This document shows, piece by piece, positions 23,358 to 26,599 of a DNA stretch of 26,599 nucleotides. Under the pieces are notes generated by a model. The model saw only the letters and a list, made by a program, of their open reading frames with translations. It had not been told where the DNA came from and searched no databases. How positions within the stretch are numbered: the first letter of the stretch is position 1; each line of letters starts with the position of its first letter. Source of the DNA: Zymogenus sp964542895. Lineage in GTDB: Bacteria > Desulfobacterota > Zymogenia > Zymogenales > Zymogenaceae. The stretch lies in the NCBI GenBank assembly GCA_964542895.1, contig CAZIWT010000036.1:1-26599 (forward strand), read 5' to 3'. Position numbers and translations under genes: made by a program.

Positions 23358-25553
23358 ATGGCTCTAACAAGCGACAAAAAACTCGGCACATTTCTCGGAG
23401 TTTACCTGCCCACGATTCTCACGATCCTCGGCATTATCATGTATTTGAGGGTCGGGTGGATTACCGGCCGCCTCGGCCTTACGCGGATGATTATCATCAT
23501 CGTCATCTCAAACATAATCACGCTGATAACCACCCTCTCCTTCTCATCGGTGGCGACCAACAACCGCCTCGGCGTGGGCGGGGCGTACTACATCATCTCC
23601 CGGAGCATGGGGATCGAGATCGGCGGCGCCATCGGATTCCCCCTCTTCCTCTCCCAGTCCTTTTCGGTGACCCTTTACGCCTACGGCCTCGCCGAGTCGA
23701 TGAAGATCTTCTGGCACGACATCCCCCTTCAGGCCGTAACCTTCGTCATCGTTCTGGTTGTCGGCCTCCTCGCCTACACGGGGGCCAAGAAGGCCTTAAG
23801 AACGCAGGTTCCGATAATGATCTTCGTCGGGATATCAATTCTGTCCCTTGCCGTATATTCCATCCACAAAGCCTGGGGGAGTCCCCTTCCCGCGTCCGTC
23901 CCCTCGGGGGATATCGGCTTCTGGTACGGATTCTCGATCTTTTTCCCCGCGGTGACCGGAGTAATGGCGGGACTGGGCCTCTCCGGAGACCTGAAAGACC
24001 CGAAGCGTTCCATCCCGACGGGGGCCATCCTGGCGGTAGTCACGGGATTTTTGGTATATCTGCTCATTCCTGTGCTTCTCGTTATGGGAGCAGATTCGGC
24101 GAGGCTGCTCGGCGACGAGCTTGTCTGGATTCACGTTACGGCCCCCTACGGCTATTGGCTGATCCTGCCCGGTCTTTTTGGGGCGGCCTTCTCCTCCGCC
24201 GTGGGCTCCATGCTCGGCGCCCCCCGAACCCTTCAGGCCCTCGCCATGGACAGGATCGCGCCCCGTGGTCTGGGGGGAACAATCGGAAGAGACGAGGACC
24301 TGAAGAGAGGCCTCTATATCACGATCGTGATCAGCCTCGGGGCGGTTTTCCTCGGGGACCTGAACAGGGTGGCGTCGGTGGTAACGGTGTTTTTCCTTAC
24401 GACCTACGGAATAGTTAATATTACGGCCGCCTTCGAGATCCTCTCGGGCGATCCCTCATGGCGCCCGAAGCTGAGGGTACACTGGGGGATCAGCCTCCTG
24501 GGAGGCCTCGTCTGCATTGTGGTCATGTTTCTCATCAACCCGATAGCCGGCGTGGTGGCAATCATAGCGGAGCTCCTGCTGTGGATATTTTTATCCAACA
24601 GGGAGCAGAAGGCCGGTTGGGGGGACGCCAGGAGGGGATTTTACGAGACAATAATCCGCTGGGCGCTCATACTATTATCCAGGCGCCCCATGAGCGCCCG
24701 CAACTGGAGGCCCCACGTCCTCGTCTTTGTCTCAAACCTCGCCCATCACCTAAACCTCGTCCACTTCGGCAACTGGTTCAGCCAGGGGCGCGGCGTCGTC
24801 ACCGTCTGCGAGCTCGTCGTCGGCGATCTCATGAGCAAGGATGACAAGCTCATAACGGACAGGCGCGGCGATATGAAAAAGATGCTGGAGGACGAGGGGA
24901 TCGTGGCGTTCCCGGAACTGCACGTTGTCAGCGACGTGGTGGAGGGGATCACCAACGTAGCCCAGGCTAACGGCATAGCGGGTATAGAGAGCAACATCCT
25001 CCTTCTGGGCTGGCCGAAAGAGGAGAAGCTCCTGGCCGATTTCCTGCGAATTATGAGAAGGCTGGAGCGTCTCAACAAATCCCTGATCATCGGACGCATC
25101 CAGCCGGAGGCCTTTACAAGAAAGGAGCCCTCCAAGCACGCAATTCACATCTGGTGGGGGGGACTTCAGAGGAACGGGGATCTCATGCTCCTGTTGGCCT
25201 ATCTCCTGTCCCGAAATCCGGAGTGGCTGAGGTCGAAGATCCAGGTGATGAGCGTCGCCTCCGACGAGGCCATGAAGAGAAGAACCGAAAAATATCTGAA
25301 CAAGCTCCTGCCGGATATCCGCATCGACGCCGAACCGAGGGTCGTCGTCAGGCCCGAGGGGGAGAGCTTCCTCGAATTGATCCGTAAGGAGAGCGGGGAG
25401 GCGGACGTGGTCATGTTCGGCCTCGCGACGCCCGATATAGGGAAGGAGGAGGCCTATGCGAGATATCTTGAAAGGCTGGCCCACGACTTTCCCACCGTCT
25501 TCTTCGTTAAGAATTCGAGCCTATTTATAGGTGAGCTCTTGATACAAGATTAA
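23358..25553 (+). CDS. Bacterial cation-chloride cotransporter (NKCC/KCC superfamily, APC fold)
   Basis: 731 aa from ATG 23358. About twelve membrane helices (1-420) are followed by a large cytoplasmic C-terminal domain (about 435-731) starting ARNWRPHVLVFVSN. Signatures match eukaryotic CCCs: GGAYYIISRSMG (74-85), FFPAVTGVMAG (195-205), SGDLKDPKRSIP (209-220) and GAPRTLQALAMDRI (287-300). Tyr107 matches the K+-coordinating Tyr of NKCC1 TM3. Ser279-Ser280 align with the two Na+-site serines of NKCC1 TM8, which KCCs lack; so Na+-coupled K+/Cl- transport is the better guess, by comparison from memory. The start has a weak ribosome site, but homology begins soon after it. It is monocistronic and divergent from the GH172 gene. 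Confidence 0.88.
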   Translation: MALTSDKKLGTFLGVYLPTILTILGIIMYLRVGWITGRLGLTRMIIIIVISNIITLITTLSFSSVATNNRLGVGGAYYIISRSMGIEIGGAIGFPLFLSQSFSVTLYAYGLAESMKIFWHDIPLQAVTFVIVLVVGLLAYTGAKKALRTQVPIMIFVGISILSLAVYSIHKAWGSPLPASVPSGDIGFWYGFSIFFPAVTGVMAGLGLSGDLKDPKRSIPTGAILAVVTGFLVYLLIPVLLVMGADSARLLGDELVWIHVTAPYGYWLILPGLFGAAFSSAVGSMLGAPRTLQALAMDRIAPRGLGGTIGRDEDLKRGLYITIVISLGAVFLGDLNRVASVVTVFFLTTYGIVNITAAFEILSGDPSWRPKLRVHWGISLLGGLVCIVVMFLINPIAGVVAIIAELLLWIFLSNREQKAGWGDARRGFYETIIRWALILLSRRPMSARNWRPHVLVFVSNLAHHLNLVHFGNWFSQGRGVVTVCELVVGDLMSKDDKLITDRRGDMKKMLEDEGIVAFPELHVVSDVVEGITNVAQANGIAGIESNILLLGWPKEEKLLADFLRIMRRLERLNKSLIIGRIQPEAFTRKEPSKHAIHIWWGGLQRNGDLMLLLAYLLSRNPEWLRSKIQVMSVASDEAMKRRTEKYLNKLLPDIRIDAEPRVVVRPEGESFLELIRKESGEADVVMFGLATPDIGKEEAYARYLERLAHDFPTVFFVKNSSLFIGELLIQD

Positions 25554-25986
25554 GATGAGGTGGGGTTTTTGTTCCTTTCTTATCTATACAGCGTTTCCAC
25601 GATTACGATAGATTGGAAACCATGCATTCATCCTGGCGACGGAATACCTTTCTTCTTACCGTTAAATATAACAGCATATTGAACAGCATATTGATATTAT
25701 AATTCATCTCACATTCGTATCTTACCTTCGCATATCACCATCGATATTTCACCAAGTCTTGCTCCCCTCACCACCCCTCCCATTCCCGGCCGAAAATCTA
25801 AATCCCTTCAGCCCCTCAAAACTTCTCGGCCCCTTAACACTCCTCGTCCAGTAAATCCCTTCGGCCCCGAGAATGTATCAACCGTCGAAGCCCCACACGG
25901 TTCTCAGTATTTCAACGGGCCCGACAGCTCGCGCCCGCCGTCCAACGAACGTTGGGAAAGAGGGGATACCGGAAAAAAGCAAATTT
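25554..25986. other. Gene-free spacer between converging genes
   Basis: About 430 bp. It has an inverted repeat GTTTCCA/TGGAAAC at 25593-25599 and 25614-25620, an exact 12-bp tandem duplication AACAGCATATTG at 25670-25693, and from about 25750 a C-rich stretch with two copies of AAATCCCTTC-GCCCC (one with A, one with G in the gap). The plus-strand frame covering the later kinase is an antisense shadow. Confidence 0.55.
25670..25693. repeat. Exact 12-bp tandem duplication
   Basis: AACAGCATATTG occurs twice head to tail. It is short and may be a replication-slippage product. Confidence 0.8.
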
Positions 25987-26599
25987 TCATTCCCCGAGGT
26001 CGTTGAGGATCGTAAATCTAAAGATCGAGCCGACCCCCTTCTCCGATTCGCACCAGATTTTCCCACCGTGGCGCTCGACAAGGGTCTTCACGTATGTAAG
26101 GCCGATCCCCTCCCCGGGGACACTCTCCCCAACCAACCTCTTGAATATCTGAAAGACCTTGTCAATATCCTTCCCCGCTATTCCACACCCGTTGTCTTTT
26201 ATATAAAACTCGGTTTCATCGGTCCCCTTCAGCCCCCCTATCTCTATTACACCCTTGCGGTCCGGACTGAGGTAGTTAACCGCATTCGTCAGGATATTTT
26301 TGACTATCAACATCATAGACTGCAGGTCCGCCGTAACCACCGGAAGGTCCAAGACATTTATCTCTATATCCAGCTCCTCGATCGTATGGGCCAGATCCAT
26401 CAGGGAGGAATTGACGATATTGTTCACGTCTATTTCTTGAAAGATCAGCTCTTTCCTGCCCAGACTGGAGAGCATAAGCACCGCCTTTATCATATCACTC
26501 ATGTGAGATACCGATGTATCTATTATATCGAGGGATGCGGGCAGCTTTTTATTTAGAATTATCGAAAGATTTCCCCTTTTTCCCTGGTCTATCCCTTCG
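25987..26599 (-). CDS. Sensor histidine kinase, C-terminal part (5' end outside the window)
   Basis: The reading frame is open through the window edge (…ILNKKLPASLDIID before the first ATG), so the gene is cut at its 5' end and the ATG at 26502 is internal. About 204 residues are seen. The second DHp helix is present (VSHMSDMIKAVLMLSSLGRKE); the phospho-accepting His lies outside. The HATPase_c domain is complete: N box ILTNAVNYL, G1 box DNGCGIAG, F-box FQIFKRL and G2 box GEGIGLTYVKTLVERHGG. It phosphorylates an unseen response regulator. The DHp layout recalls PAS/phytochrome-type kinases. Input domains and partner are unknown. Confidence 0.92.
   Translation of the reverse strand, partial: EGIDQGKRGNLSIILNKKLPASLDIIDTSVSHMSDMIKAVLMLSSLGRKELIFQEIDVNNIVNSSLMDLAHTIEELDIEINVLDLPVVTADLQSMMLIVKNILTNAVNYLSPDRKGVIEIGGLKGTDETEFYIKDNGCGIAGKDIDKVFQIFKRLVGESVPGEGIGLTYVKTLVERHGGKIWCESEKGVGSIFRFTILNDLGE

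Noticed and set aside
25593..25620. Inverted repeat after the cotransporter gene as a terminator
   Set aside because: The 7-bp stem has a 14-nt loop and is not followed by a T run; kept only as a note in the spacer entry.
25873..26556. A 227-residue plus-strand open frame
   Set aside because: Antisense to the histidine kinase HATPase domain.
1..26599. CRISPR array, tRNA, rRNA, insertion sequence or prophage
   Set aside because: No regularly spaced repeats, cloverleaf-like segments, rRNA signatures or transposase/integrase motifs were noticed while reading both strands. Weak or diverged elements could be missed by eye.

Overview
The window looks like a chromosomal segment of a free-living, probably strictly anaerobic bacterium. 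The gene content fits the Desulfobacterota / former Deltaproteobacteria, but that placement is inference from content and not from a marker gene. The anaerobic signs are a corrinoid protein with a pterin-dependent methyltransferase, two flavoproteins with iron-sulfur-type cysteine clusters, and a cysteine-rich 2x[4Fe-4S] protein. Several intergenic regions carry good sigma-70-type promoters (TTGACA-17-TATAAT and close variants), and most starts have GGAGG-like ribosome binding sites. No rRNA, tRNA, CRISPR array, transposase, phage gene or plasmid function was seen. Most of the segment reads as ordinary core and semi-accessory metabolism.

Layout. 1-2227: a truncated universal stress protein and a small secreted six-cysteine protein on the minus strand, divergent from a secreted TPR-linker-AMIN protein. 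2228-2809: a long gene-free spacer. 2810-4377 (minus): a B12-binding corrinoid protein and a methyl-H4folate:corrinoid methyltransferase, a C1-transfer pair without its substrate-specific methyltransferase. 4605-7290 (minus): a tightly packed threonine aldolase, MidA-like methyltransferase and Nudix operon. 7459-10097 (plus): purM, a conserved-looking two-TM protein of unknown function, and purN. 10326-13591 (plus): DUF523, an Fe-S-type flavoprotein, a small LiaI/LiaF-like membrane protein, an SDR oxidoreductase and a second Fe-S-type flavoprotein. 13753-16013: a CobW-type GTPase (minus) divergent from a wHTH/Cys-rich/2x[4Fe-4S] protein (plus). 16272-20176 (minus): an acyltransferase-3 membrane protein, an unknown 106-aa acidic protein, a tiny two-TM protein, a membrane-anchored FecR-LysM protein and the K+-binding protein Kbp (BON-LysM). 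20332-22989 (minus): a GPH-family sugar symporter and a DUF2961/GH172 glycoside hydrolase. 23358-25553 (plus): a bacterial cation-chloride cotransporter. 25987-end (minus): the C-terminal part of a sensor histidine kinase.

How genes may work together. purM and purN serve purine synthesis. The corrinoid pair would move methyl groups into the folate pool. GH172 and the GPH symporter look like a small oligosaccharide utilisation pair. Kbp and the cation-chloride cotransporter suggest potassium handling near one another, though they are not co-transcribed. I found no clear undescribed multi-gene system. The most useful leads are the unlinked-substrate corrinoid pair with a G-rich leader, the unknown two-TM protein inside the pur cluster, the Cys-rich wHTH ferredoxin, the NKCC-like transporter that keeps both sodium-site serines, and the near-duplicate LysM modules in two neighbouring genes.
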